64,000 nt of DNA from Coprobacter fastidiosus (GCF_030296935.1 NZ_AP028032.1:2666001-2730000), one strand, 5' to 3'; numbered from the stretch's first letter, positions 44,259 to 52,347 are shown. The notes: generated from the letters alone by a model not told the origin. Numbers and translations are program-made.

Positions 44259-45807
44259 CACTGTTTTTAGAGTTAAAATAATCCTTACCTCTGAGATTTT
44301 TATGTTTAGGAGTAAGCTCAGGGACCTGTCTCTCCATTTGGACATGATACTTTTCATCTTCCCTGTTTATCAGAATGCTTTCAATTTCGTTGTATCCAAA
44401 CATATTGGATTCCATTGCTATCTGGTATGCAAGAACCAATCTGTCGCGCCCAAAACGTTCCACAAGACTTAATATGTCATCGGATGAACGTACGGCTTGA
44501 ATCGGATATTTTTTGGCAACGGCCACTAGTTTTATGTACTCTTCCACTACCGAATCGATTTCACGTGCCTTACGGTATATATCATCCATTCTACTTCTAC
44601 ATTCATGTAGTACTCCCGGAAGTTTATGGGACTGTTTTTCTGAATAAGTAAAAGGTGTATCATCCCTGCGATGTGTCGTTATATGTCTGAATTTATGATA
44701 TATTTCCACTGTGTCCCCATCATACAGCAATTCTACAGTATCGCCGATATACTCTTTGGGGACACTGTAATAGTGATTGTTAAGCGAGACATAACTGTTT
44801 CTCATGCCAGTCGCCGTTTTCCGGTTTTTTGATATAAACCTTGTAGCGGGCAAAGTGTGCAGCCTGTCTTTCTCGACTTCGAGGAAGCGCTCCCTGCGGC
44901 TGTAACTGCGGTTGTACATCTTTCGGTTGTTCAACGCATCTGTATGTTTTACAATCTCTATGTTCAAGGCTTCAAGGTCATTGAACTTCAATCCCATCAT
45001 CTTTGAATAGACCTCCCTATAGAGCAATCTTACAGCATTCTCAACCAAGGCCTTGTCTTTTGGTTTACGTACCCTTGCCGGAAAGACAACACAACCGTAA
45101 TGGTCTGCAAATGCAGCAAAGTCATCATTGATTACAGGTTCAATCCCTCCGGGCTTTATTACGGCAGACTTGAGATTGTCGGGAACTATAGCATTAGGTA
45201 CACCTCCAAAATAATGGAAAGCATTTTCACATGCCTGGATAAAATATTCTTTCTTCTGCGATGGTACAGCCTCATAATAAGTAATCTGACTGCACGGAAG
45301 TATGGCAGCAAAAACTTCTACGGGAACCTTATCACCTGTCTTTTCGTCTGAAAGATAAAGTTTGTCACCGGCAAAATCCACATACATCTGATCACCGGCT
45401 ATATGATCTATGCGCCCAACGGGTACTTTTACTTCTCTTTCACGTCTGAGATATAGGCAAAATGAACAATAGCTGTAACCTTGAGGACGATTTTTCAGAT
45501 ACTCCTCATACAAGAACCTTCTTGTTGTTCCACGAGATTTAAGTCGTTTAAGGTACTCAGGTATATGTTCTTCAAGATACTTATACTCTGCAGATCTGGC
45601 TGATGCATTATCAATATCTACACCGAAAAGTTCATGCAGATGCTGTTCGTCCATTTTTAACAGGCGCTCCAGTTCTATACCCATATCTTCATATATACGG
45701 ATATACCGTTTGACTGTATTTCGTGAAATCAGAAGAGAAGAACTGATACTTCGGATACTCATTCCTGACTGATAGCAACGAAGGATGTGTTTGATTCTTA
45801 TTTTCAT
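44242..45807 (-). CDS. istA: IS21 transposase
   Basis: The protein has 521 residues: an N-terminal helix-turn-helix (MSIRSISSSLLISRNTVKRY, 16-35) and a DDE integrase core with D144 (YVDFAGDKL), D210 (IVPDNLKS) and E256 (KDKALVENAVRLLYREVY), then a C-terminal beta domain (YYSVPKEYIGDTVELLYDGD). All three catalytic residues are present and the frame is intact, so the element may be active. Confidence 0.95.
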   Translation of the reverse strand: MKIRIKHILRCYQSGMSIRSISSSLLISRNTVKRYIRIYEDMGIELERLLKMDEQHLHELFGVDIDNASARSAEYKYLEEHIPEYLKRLKSRGTTRRFLYEEYLKNRPQGYSYCSFCLYLRREREVKVPVGRIDHIAGDQMYVDFAGDKLYLSDEKTGDKVPVEVFAAILPCSQITYYEAVPSQKKEYFIQACENAFHYFGGVPNAIVPDNLKSAVIKPGGIEPVINDDFAAFADHYGCVVFPARVRKPKDKALVENAVRLLYREVYSKMMGLKFNDLEALNIEIVKHTDALNNRKMYNRSYSRRERFLEVEKDRLHTLPATRFISKNRKTATGMRNSYVSLNNHYYSVPKEYIGDTVELLYDGDTVEIYHKFRHITTHRRDDTPFTYSEKQSHKLPGVLHECRSRMDDIYRKAREIDSVVEEYIKLVAVAKKYPIQAVRSSDDILSLVERFGRDRLVLAYQIAMESNMFGYNEIESILINREDEKYHVQMERQVPELTPKHKNLRGKDYFNSKNSDENDK

Positions 45808-45954
45808 ACTTAAAAAATATTTGGTAAATTATACCGGGTTAAAATGCTTTTTAATGTACAAAAACAAGAGTAAAATAAGATGTCTCTATAGGGTCAAATT
45901 CTATTATAATCTCAATGGAGCAGTTTAGATTATAAAGGTGGGTCAATAGACTTT

Positions 45955-45988
45955 TATAATAGTGGGTCAACGGGCTTTATATTTTCCA
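45955..45988 (-). repeat. Right terminal inverted repeat of the IS21 element
   Basis: It pairs with 43351-43384. A second partial copy of its inner GGGTCAAyrGrCTTT motif lies just inside, at about 45938-45953, as is usual for multi-repeat IS21 ends. Confidence 0.85.
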
Positions 45989-45997
45989 GTTAATCAC

Positions 45998-46036
45998 TAA
46001 CTTTGCAAATATCATCAATCAATTATCGTACATTTG
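45998..46036 (+). promoter_or_regulatory. Promoter of the island cassette
   Basis: Two -7 boxes are present, TAACTTTG (45998-46005) and TACATTTG (46029-46036); the TTTG of the first could be the -33 element of the second. They lie just outside the IS21 right end, 16 bp before the HTH gene, so the IS did not separate the cassette from its promoter. Confidence 0.6.
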
Positions 46037-46051
46037 CAATATAAGCCAAAT

Positions 46052-46264
46052 ATGGAAACAGCAAAGATAAACAGATTAAAAATAGTATTGGTAGAACAAG
46101 GCAAGACAGGGAAATGGCTGGCTGGACAGTTAGGAAAGAACGAGGCAACCATTTCCCGGTGGTGTTCCAATGTAAGCCAGCCTTCTTTGGAAATGCTAAT
46201 GAAGATAGCATCCATATTAGACATTGATGCAAGACGATTGATTGACAACGGAAAAGACGAATAA
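46052..46264 (+). CDS. Small Cro/XRE-type helix-turn-helix regulator
   Basis: The protein has 70 residues from ATG 46052. The helix-turn-helix reads GKWLAGQLGKNEATISRWCS (about residues 19-38), followed by the hydrophobic core SLEMLMKIASILDIDARRLI typical of the HTH_3 family. The methyltransferase gene follows after 5 bp. Small regulators of this kind (C proteins) time the expression of restriction-modification genes; here that role is inferred from position. The leader from the nearest promoter would be very short. Confidence 0.85.
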   Translation: METAKINRLKIVLVEQGKTGKWLAGQLGKNEATISRWCSNVSQPSLEMLMKIASILDIDARRLIDNGKDE

Positions 46265-46269
46265 AGAAT

Positions 46270-47316
46270 ATGGCAAAAAGGACTATAGATAAAGCTAAAG
46301 AAGCAAAAAAGGACGAGTTTTACACTCAACTTGAAGATATTAACAATGAACTGCGGCACTATCGTGAACATTTTCGCGGTAAAACGGTACTGTGTAATTG
46401 CGATGACCCACGTGTAAGCAACTTCTTTACTTATTTTGCTTATAACTTTGAGTTTCTTGGACTGAAAAAGTTGATTACTACTTGCTATAAAAATCAGAAC
46501 ATGGATTTGTTCAGCCAGAACAAAAGCGAACAAGCCGTATATTTGGTATATGAGGGGGACAAAAACGGAGACCATATCCCAACAGCCGATGAAATAGGAG
46601 TACACCCCTTAAAAGGCGACGGTGACTTCCGAAGCAAGGAATGTATTGAACTTCTCAAAGAAGCAGATATTGTGGTAACGAACCCACCCTTTTCTTTATT
46701 TCGTGAATATGTCGCACAATTGATGGAGTATAAAAAAGAATTTTTGATTATCGGTCATCAAAATGCATTATCATATAAAGAAATATTTCCATTGATTCAG
46801 AATAATAAAATGTGGTTAGGATACGGATTTAAAGGAGGCGCAGGACATTTTATTTCAAAATATGAAGATACAGCAACAGCAAGCAACCACAAGCAAGGAA
46901 TGATAAGAGTTTCAGGTGTAACGTGGTTTACTAATTTAGACATAAAGAAACGTCACGAAGATATCATATTATTTAAATTATATTCTCCAGAAGAATATCC
47001 TCATTATATAAATTATGATGCTATAGAAATATCGAAAACAGAATTTATACCAATGGATTATGACGGCATAATGGGAGTTCCTATTACATTCATGGATAAA
47101 TATAACCCAGAACAGTTTGAAATTATTGGCATTGGAAATGGTGGAGAATTAGGTGTCGCATGTGGAGTAAGTTCAAACTTAACAAATGCTGAATGCGAAC
47201 AATTATTTAAAGAAGATAAAAGTTTTAGAAGAGGAAAGCTATGTTATCGAGATAAAAACGGGGAATTAATAGGTTGTTATGCTCGTATTTTAATAAGAAA
47301 AAAACAACAATTATGA
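46270..47316 (+). CDS. EcoRI-family adenine-specific DNA methyltransferase
   Basis: The protein has 348 residues. It matches the EcoRI methylase family: KKDEFYTQLEDINNELRHYR, LCNCDDPRVSNFFTYF and the catalytic motif IV VVTNPPFSLFREY (NPPF at 138-141). It would methylate adenine in a specific site using S-adenosylmethionine. The stop overlaps the next start in ATGA (47313-47316), so production is coupled to the DUF262-HNH protein, which is the likely partner nuclease. No gene resembling the EcoRI endonuclease itself is present. Confidence 0.9.
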   Translation: MAKRTIDKAKEAKKDEFYTQLEDINNELRHYREHFRGKTVLCNCDDPRVSNFFTYFAYNFEFLGLKKLITTCYKNQNMDLFSQNKSEQAVYLVYEGDKNGDHIPTADEIGVHPLKGDGDFRSKECIELLKEADIVVTNPPFSLFREYVAQLMEYKKEFLIIGHQNALSYKEIFPLIQNNKMWLGYGFKGGAGHFISKYEDTATASNHKQGMIRVSGVTWFTNLDIKKRHEDIILFKLYSPEEYPHYINYDAIEISKTEFIPMDYDGIMGVPITFMDKYNPEQFEIIGIGNGGELGVACGVSSNLTNAECEQLFKEDKSFRRGKLCYRDKNGELIGCYARILIRKKQQL

Positions 47317-48422
47317 AAATAGAATTACAGTCCATAAAAATAGCGGACCTAATTGACGGTTATATAAACGACCCCGAAACAGGGGTAAAAGGGTTTCATG
47401 GAAAGTTGGACATTCGTCCGCCTTATCAGCGCGAGTTCCGTTATGATGAAAAGCAACAGCAAGCCGTTGTTGATACCATTCTTAAAGGCTTTCCACTCAA
47501 TATCATGTATTGGAGTGCAAATGCTGACGGTAATTTCGAAATGATAGACGGACAACAGCGCACCCTTTCAATATGCGGATTTTACACCCACGATTTTAAT
47601 ATCATTGACCCTGACCGAGGTACACTCTATTTCTCCACTCTTACGGATGAAGAAAAAAACAAATTCCTTAACTATGAGTTGACGGTTTATTTCTGTGAAG
47701 GAACAGATAAGGAGAAACTTGATTGGTTTCGTGTAATCAACATTGCAGGAGAAAAACTTCTTGACCAAGAATTGCTGAATGCCGTTTATGCCGGACCTTT
47801 TGTAACAGATGCCCGCAGGCATTTTTCAAAGAACGGATGTCCTGCTTATAAGATGGGAGCCGATTTTTTGAGCGGTAATGCCATAGAGCAGGCATATTTG
47901 GCTACTATCTTGAAATGGGCGGCTCGCCATGACGGTGTGGAAAGCATCGACAAGTATATGGCTTTGCACCAGTTTGACCCTAATGCCAATAAACTTTGGG
48001 CTTACTTTGTATCTATTATCACTTGGATACGTTCAACCTTTACCAAATACCGCCGTGAGATGAAAGGTTTGGATTGGGGAGCCATGTATGATGAGTTTAG
48101 TGAAAACGTATATGATACGGTCGTCCTCGAAAAGCAGATACACGATTTGATGGAGGATGATGAAATCATGAAGAAGTCCGGCATCTATCGCTACGTGCTG
48201 AGCGGCGACCTGCGCGACCTCAGTTTCCGCACTTTCGACAAGAAGCAGAAACGCGAAGCCTATGAGCGGCAGCACGGTATCTGTATTCATTGCGGCAAGC
48301 ACTTTGAATTGGAGGAAATGGAAGCTGACCATATTACGCCTTGGAAAGAAGGCGGTACGACTGTGGCGGGAAATTGCCAAATGCTTTGTAAGAATTGTAA
48401 TAGAATTAAAGGAGGAAAATAA
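47313..48422 (+). CDS. DUF262 and HNH endonuclease domain protein
   Basis: The protein has 369 residues from ATG 47313. The N-terminal DUF262 domain (ParB/sulfiredoxin-like NTPase fold) shows IRPPYQREFRYDEKQQQ (34-50) and DGQQR (79-83). The C-terminal HNH nuclease reads HGICIHCGKHF, EADHITPWKEGG and CQMLCKNCN, with zinc-binding CxxC pairs. The same combination of domains occurs in GmrSD/BrxU type IV restriction enzymes, although those use DUF1524 or variant HNH ends. Coupled to an adenine methyltransferase, it is the likely cutting part. Confidence 0.88.
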   Translation: MKIELQSIKIADLIDGYINDPETGVKGFHGKLDIRPPYQREFRYDEKQQQAVVDTILKGFPLNIMYWSANADGNFEMIDGQQRTLSICGFYTHDFNIIDPDRGTLYFSTLTDEEKNKFLNYELTVYFCEGTDKEKLDWFRVINIAGEKLLDQELLNAVYAGPFVTDARRHFSKNGCPAYKMGADFLSGNAIEQAYLATILKWAARHDGVESIDKYMALHQFDPNANKLWAYFVSIITWIRSTFTKYRREMKGLDWGAMYDEFSENVYDTVVLEKQIHDLMEDDEIMKKSGIYRYVLSGDLRDLSFRTFDKKQKREAYERQHGICIHCGKHFELEEMEADHITPWKEGGTTVAGNCQMLCKNCNRIKGGK

Positions 48423-48424
48423 GT

Positions 48425-49558
48425 ATGAATTGTCAATTTTGTGGACAGGAATTACCTGAAAATGCCAAGTTCTGTTTTAAGTGTAGAAGACAAATTATTT
48501 GTATGAACTGTGGAGAAAGGCTTATTGAAGGAGCTTCTATATGTGTTTTTTGCGGAAATGAAATAAGCATACCAAACAATAATATTGAACAGAATCATAT
48601 AAAATACAAAGAAACAAAAACTTTAAAATCATTTGAAGCGACATTTTCAAATGAAACTGCGGGTGCTGTAGCCAAAACATTCGCACAATTTCTTCCTCTG
48701 AAAAAGAATATTATTGGTGATACGAAAGAAATTTTTCATGATACACAAATTGAAGATGTAGAAGATATAACGCCTGCCAAAGCTTTACTTCCTGTAAAGC
48801 AGGAAGAATTAGCTGATAAAAATCCAAATATTAATGATATATTCAAAGTACGAGGAGACAATGATATATATTTGCATGAAACAAGCTTAAAAGCCAATAG
48901 CAAAGTTGATTATGCGGGGCGATTAACAATACTGTATTTATTTTATATGCAGTCAAATGGAACTACTGAAGTTCCCAAAACAGAAGTAATTGCTTTTTTG
49001 AAGAAAATAGGTTTCAATAATGATGGAAATTATCGCGGTTGGATGTCCAAAATGAAAGCTTTATATAATATCAACAATAATTGCTATTGTCTATGTAGAG
49101 CTGGAGAAGAACGTGCAAAAGAATATCTTAAAGATATTTTTGATGGAGACAAAGTTGATAATTGGAAACTCGGAGATACTTCAAAGGGAAATTATAGATT
49201 TAACAATAAGGCAAACAATATTCCAAAGAACTCTTATTCAATAGAAGGCTCTTTGAATTTAAATCCTTCAGATAATGAGTCTCTTAAATCTTTTATAGGG
49301 AAATTCAAAGCTTCAAATGGTTTTCAATACAATTTATTATTTGCATATTACTTACAAAAAGTTATTGGCAAAACTAATATTAACGCAAATCACATATATA
49401 CGTGCTATAAAAATGTAGGGGTGAAAATACCAAATAATCTATATCAAAGTCTTGTTGATACAAAAAATAAGAAGGGGTGGATAGATACCTCAGATATGAA
49501 TAATATAACGGTTACAATAAGTGGTGAAAATTGTGTAGAACAAGATTTGAAGAAATGA
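48425..49558 (+). CDS. Double zinc-ribbon protein with winged-helix-like repeats
   Basis: The protein has 377 residues. The first 43 hold two zinc ribbons (cysteines 3, 6, 17, 20 and 26, 29, 40, 43). A variable polar linker follows, then two domains of about 80 residues (about 155-240 and 285-370) that look like winged helices (SKVDYAGRLTILYLFYMQ... ; NGFQYNLLFAYYLQKVIGKT). The second resembles the N-terminus of the next protein. It is very AT-rich. I do not recognise the family. Position suggests a nucleic-acid-binding part of the cassette; it starts 2 bp after the nuclease and overlaps the next gene by 4 bp. Confidence 0.75.
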   Translation: MNCQFCGQELPENAKFCFKCRRQIICMNCGERLIEGASICVFCGNEISIPNNNIEQNHIKYKETKTLKSFEATFSNETAGAVAKTFAQFLPLKKNIIGDTKEIFHDTQIEDVEDITPAKALLPVKQEELADKNPNINDIFKVRGDNDIYLHETSLKANSKVDYAGRLTILYLFYMQSNGTTEVPKTEVIAFLKKIGFNNDGNYRGWMSKMKALYNINNNCYCLCRAGEERAKEYLKDIFDGDKVDNWKLGDTSKGNYRFNNKANNIPKNSYSIEGSLNLNPSDNESLKSFIGKFKASNGFQYNLLFAYYLQKVIGKTNINANHIYTCYKNVGVKIPNNLYQSLVDTKNKKGWIDTSDMNNITVTISGENCVEQDLKK

Positions 49559-50304
49559 TGACATTAGAAGAATTTATTATTAGAATTGACAACTTTCTAT
49601 CTTTGAAATCCTCTGAACAAATTCCGTATTTTGGATATTATATTTTGAAATACCAAAATAAAGAATCTTTTACAGCCAAAGAGATCGAAAAATGTTTTGC
49701 AGAAACTCACATTACACCTTATAGCAACATTTCGGCATATCTCTCGAAAGAAAAGAAAGCTAAACATATGTTATCTCATAAAAACGGAGGATATATTCTA
49801 ACTAGAACCGTTGAAAATCAAATATCTAATACCATAGGAGAAGTAAAGGTGAATGAACCATCTGGGAATTTATTTCCCCTTGAGTTATTTAATAACACAC
49901 GCACATATTTGCAGAAAACAGCTAAGCAAGCTATATTATGTTACGATTATCAAATATATGACGCTTGTTTGGTTATGATTAGACGATTGATAGAGACTTT
50001 GATAATAGAATTGTATGAACGATTTGAGATAAAAGAGCAAATACAAGATACAAAAGGGAACTATTTGTTTTGTTCTGACTTAATAGACAGGTTATTATCT
50101 GAGAAAAAGTTATGGACAATCGGTCGCAATTCAGCTAAAGCTCTCCCTGATATTAAAACAAAAGGCGATTTAAGTGCACATAATAGACGATTTAATGCAA
50201 TTAAAACTGATATCGATACTATTAAGGTTGGTTTGAGAGTAGTTTTAGAAGAACTTGTCCATCTAATAAACTATGAACAGTGGAATGCTAGCAAAAAAAA
50301 GTAA
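49555..50304 (+). CDS. DUF4145/HEPN-like protein with N-terminal winged-helix-like domain
   Basis: The protein has 249 residues from ATG 49555, which overlaps the previous stop (ATGA). Residues 1-85 resemble the winged-helix-like repeat of the preceding protein (FTAKEIEKCFAETHITPYSN, then KNGGYILT). Residues 110-245 are all-helical: AKQAILCYDYQIYDACLVMI, RRLIETLIIELYERF, then KTKGDLSAHN before the last helix. That pattern is like DUF4145 and HEPN-type proteins, several of which are toxins or RNases in defence systems. The assignment is by eye. A strict R-x4-6-H motif is not clear. Confidence 0.65.
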   Translation: MMTLEEFIIRIDNFLSLKSSEQIPYFGYYILKYQNKESFTAKEIEKCFAETHITPYSNISAYLSKEKKAKHMLSHKNGGYILTRTVENQISNTIGEVKVNEPSGNLFPLELFNNTRTYLQKTAKQAILCYDYQIYDACLVMIRRLIETLIIELYERFEIKEQIQDTKGNYLFCSDLIDRLLSEKKLWTIGRNSAKALPDIKTKGDLSAHNRRFNAIKTDIDTIKVGLRVVLEELVHLINYEQWNASKKK

Positions 50305-50308
50305 GTAT

Positions 50309-51691
50309 ATGCTAACCGAATCTCAAAACATAGAATTCAAAGAGTCTTGGCGCGACGAATACCAGAAATGGATTTGTGGTTTTGCCAATGCACAAGGCGG
50401 TATCCTTTATGTGGGCGTAAAGGATAATGGCGAGGTGTGCGGTGTGCATGATGCCAAGAAACTGATGGAAAACATTCCGAACAAGGTGCGCGACATGATG
50501 GGTATCTTGTTGGATGTCAATCTGAAAGAGAAAGACGGGAGGGCTTATCTGGAGATTGTGACGGAGGCTTATCCTTATCCCGTCAGTTTCCGTGGCAAGT
50601 ATTATCAACGGAGCGGTGCGACCAATCAGGAACTGAAAGGGGCGGCACTCGACCGCTTTATGCTTCGTAAACAAGGAAAGACATGGGACGGTGTGCCTGT
50701 ACCTTATCTGAAAGCGGAGGACTTGGACAACGCCACGTTTGATTTGTTCCGCAAGTATGCCAAACGGAGCGGACGCATGGAGGAAGCGGACTTAATGGAC
50801 GATAATCATGGACTGTTGGAGAAGCTCCGACTTTATGAAGGCAGTTACTTGAAACGTGCTGCTGCCTTACTATTCCATCCCGACCCGGAAAAGTATGTGA
50901 CCGGAGCGTTTGTAAAGGTCGGCTTCTTCCGTGAAGGTATGGATTTGGTGTATCAAGACGAAGTGCATGGCAATCTGTTCCAGCAAATTGTGAAGTTAAT
51001 GGACTTGCTGTGTACTAAATACATGAAAGCCGTCATTACTTACGAAGGCATCCATCGGATAGAGACATTGCCTATACCTCGTGAGGCGCTGCGTGAGGCG
51101 TTATTGAATGCTTGCATCAACAAAGACTATGCAGAACCTTCTCCCATTCAAATCCGTGTGTATGAAAACAAGTTGGAGATAATAAACGGTGGAGTATTGC
51201 CCGAAGGTTGGACTGTGGAAACCTTATTGTCCTCACATCGGAGTATGCCTTACAACCCTGATATTGCCAATACGTTCTTCCGTGCAGGTGAGATTGAGGC
51301 GTGGGGGCGCGGCATCGAGCGTATTATTATGGCTTGTAAGAATGACGGATTCTCCACGCCGGAATTCCGTTATGATGCTTCGGGTATCTGGACAACGTTC
51401 AAGTTTGAATACCCGGAAAGGGCTACGACCCAATACGACCCAGAAACGACCCAAAAGAACGACCCAGAAACGACCAGAGACCGACCAGAAACCGACCAGC
51501 AAAAGCAAGAAAACGTCATTCTTGAACTAATTAAAGAGAATCCTTATATACAAAGAAAAGAATTAGTAAGTCGCTTAGGCATACATGAAAGTAGCGTAAA
51601 ACGTCGGTTGGCTTCACTCCAAAAAAAGGGGATAATCAGACATGTCGGTCCGAATAAAGGCGGTTATTGGGAAGTCCAAAAAGGATTTTGA
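50309..51691 (+). CDS. AlbA_2 (Schlafen-like) DNA-binding and ATPase-like protein with C-terminal winged helix
   Basis: The protein has 460 residues from ATG 50309, 4 bp after the previous stop (the frame extends 36 bp further upstream into that gene). Residues 1-130 are an AlbA_2 domain (ESQNIEFKESW, CGFANAQGGILYVGVKDNGE). Then comes a COG2865-type GHKL-like domain with PREALREALLNACINKDY and EAWGRGIERI, then a Thr/Pro/Asp-rich linker with repeated DPETT, then a helix-turn-helix (QRKELVSRLGIHESSVKRRL). Such proteins are regulators or defence factors. The GC content is clearly higher than in the two genes before it, so it may have been acquired separately. Confidence 0.85.
   Translation: MLTESQNIEFKESWRDEYQKWICGFANAQGGILYVGVKDNGEVCGVHDAKKLMENIPNKVRDMMGILLDVNLKEKDGRAYLEIVTEAYPYPVSFRGKYYQRSGATNQELKGAALDRFMLRKQGKTWDGVPVPYLKAEDLDNATFDLFRKYAKRSGRMEEADLMDDNHGLLEKLRLYEGSYLKRAAALLFHPDPEKYVTGAFVKVGFFREGMDLVYQDEVHGNLFQQIVKLMDLLCTKYMKAVITYEGIHRIETLPIPREALREALLNACINKDYAEPSPIQIRVYENKLEIINGGVLPEGWTVETLLSSHRSMPYNPDIANTFFRAGEIEAWGRGIERIIMACKNDGFSTPEFRYDASGIWTTFKFEYPERATTQYDPETTQKNDPETTRDRPETDQQKQENVILELIKENPYIQRKELVSRLGIHESSVKRRLASLQKKGIIRHVGPNKGGYWEVQKGF
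51422..51505 (+). repeat. Short tandem repeats coding the protein linker
   Basis: Units of about 10-16 bases based on ACGACCCAGAAACGACC are repeated five or six times with drift. They encode the DPETT-like linker of the AlbA_2 protein and could change length by slippage. Confidence 0.65.
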
Positions 51692-51877
51692 ACCAAGGTG
51701 GAGAAGTTTTCATGATTACATGCCTGACTTTCAAAAGAAAGCAGTATATTTGTAATTGATAAAGGAAACCTCCACGCAATCTGTCGCAGAACGCTGCAAC
51801 AATTCGGTGGAGCAATAGCGGGAGATTATACTACTTGCTGATTCATAAATCAAAGATATTCAGCTACTTGGATAGAT
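51692..51877. other. Non-coding right end of the island
   Basis: There is no gene here. A -7-like box TATATTTG (51745-51752) points into empty sequence, and GGTGGAG occurs twice. A similar GGTGGAGCAA occurs near the left end (about 43335), so these may be recombinase arm sites or remnants of lost genes. Confidence 0.4.
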
Positions 51878-51903
51878 GGTTCGATTCCTGGTGGCATCAC
51901 TTT
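51878..51903 (+). other. attR of the tRNA-Phe island
   Basis: This is a direct repeat of the tRNA-Phe 3' end (GGTTCGATTCCTGGTGGCAT then CACTTT), one mismatch from attL. It is the remnant of the original tRNA end displaced by integration. Confidence 0.8.
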
Positions 51904-51927
51904 CTAAGAAAGAAGAACGATATAAAA

Positions 51928-51954
51928 TCCCTGAACCTCATCGAAGTTCAGGGA
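51928..51954 (+). terminator. Hairpin beyond attR (old tRNA-Phe terminator)
   Basis: TCCCTGAAC / GTTCAGGGA with a nine-base loop, then TCTTTCTTTT. It lies 24 bases beyond attR, at the same distance as the terminator beyond attL, so it is probably the original terminator of tRNA-Phe. Confidence 0.65.
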
Positions 51955-52067
51955 TCTTTCTTTTCCAAACATAGGCAGAATAGGTGGGATTAGAGCAAAC
52001 TTACGCCCTTGTTCGAGAAACTTCTTTTAAGCAAAAATGCTTCACTATGATGTAATTACTTAATATA

Positions 52068-52233
52068 TTGAGCTTTTTATAATACGGAAGTATTATCAGG
52101 CTATCCTACGTTTTTCTCCGCTCTGTTTTTCTGTTTTCGCTTGTGATAGTTTGCTATTTCCCTCGTAGATGCAGACGAGTATCTTCGAAAGAATCCCTCA
52201 AACCTGATCCGAACAAAATTTAGATAAGTTCTG
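52068..52233 (+). repeat. Dispersed intergenic repeat, copy 12
   Basis: The left end is weak (TTGAGCTTTTTATAATACGG), the interior is CGTTTTTCTCCGCTCTGTTTT and CTTCGAAAGAATCCCTCAAAC, and the right end is AAAATTTAGATAAGTTCTG. The right half is close to copies 3 and 7. It occupies the middle of the 691-bp gene-free stretch between the island cassette and the NYN gene. Confidence 0.7.
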
Positions 52234-52347
52234 AAGTTTTGCCTGATGATTAGTGTTTTTATGGAACAAAAAGAATATTTGAAGATCTGGATATAAAAAA
52301 TAGGCTGAAAATCAATCTTATTTTCTGTTTTGTCGGTAGATATTCAC

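Larger units (their letters stand above)
43351..45988 (-). mobile_element. IS21-family insertion sequence
   Basis: The 2638-bp element has inverted ends of 34 bases with one mismatch (TGGAAAATATAAAGCCCGTT at 43351; its complement ends at 45988), starting with TG and ending with CA as in IS21. It carries overlapping istA and istB. Inner sub-terminal repeats also occur (TGACCCAC-type repeats near the right end, and GCATTTTAACCCGG at both sides). No convincing target duplication flanks it. Confidence 0.88.
43197..51903. mobile_element. Genomic island integrated at the tRNA-Phe 3' end
   Basis: It is bounded by a 26-base direct repeat, 43197-43222 and 51878-51903 (25 of 26 identical), that starts in the T-arm of tRNA-Phe, as expected for tyrosine-recombinase integration. 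It is 8.7 kb long. It contains an IS21-family element and a six-gene modification/nuclease cassette. No integrase, excisionase or mobilisation gene is present, so it seems immobile now. Base composition is patchy: very AT-rich at 46-50.3 kb, GC-richer at 50.3-51.7 kb. Confidence 0.8.

Noticed and set aside
43351-45988. Target-site duplication of the IS21 element
   Set aside because: The flanks (AATAGGT on the left, GTTAATC on the right) do not match over four or more bases.
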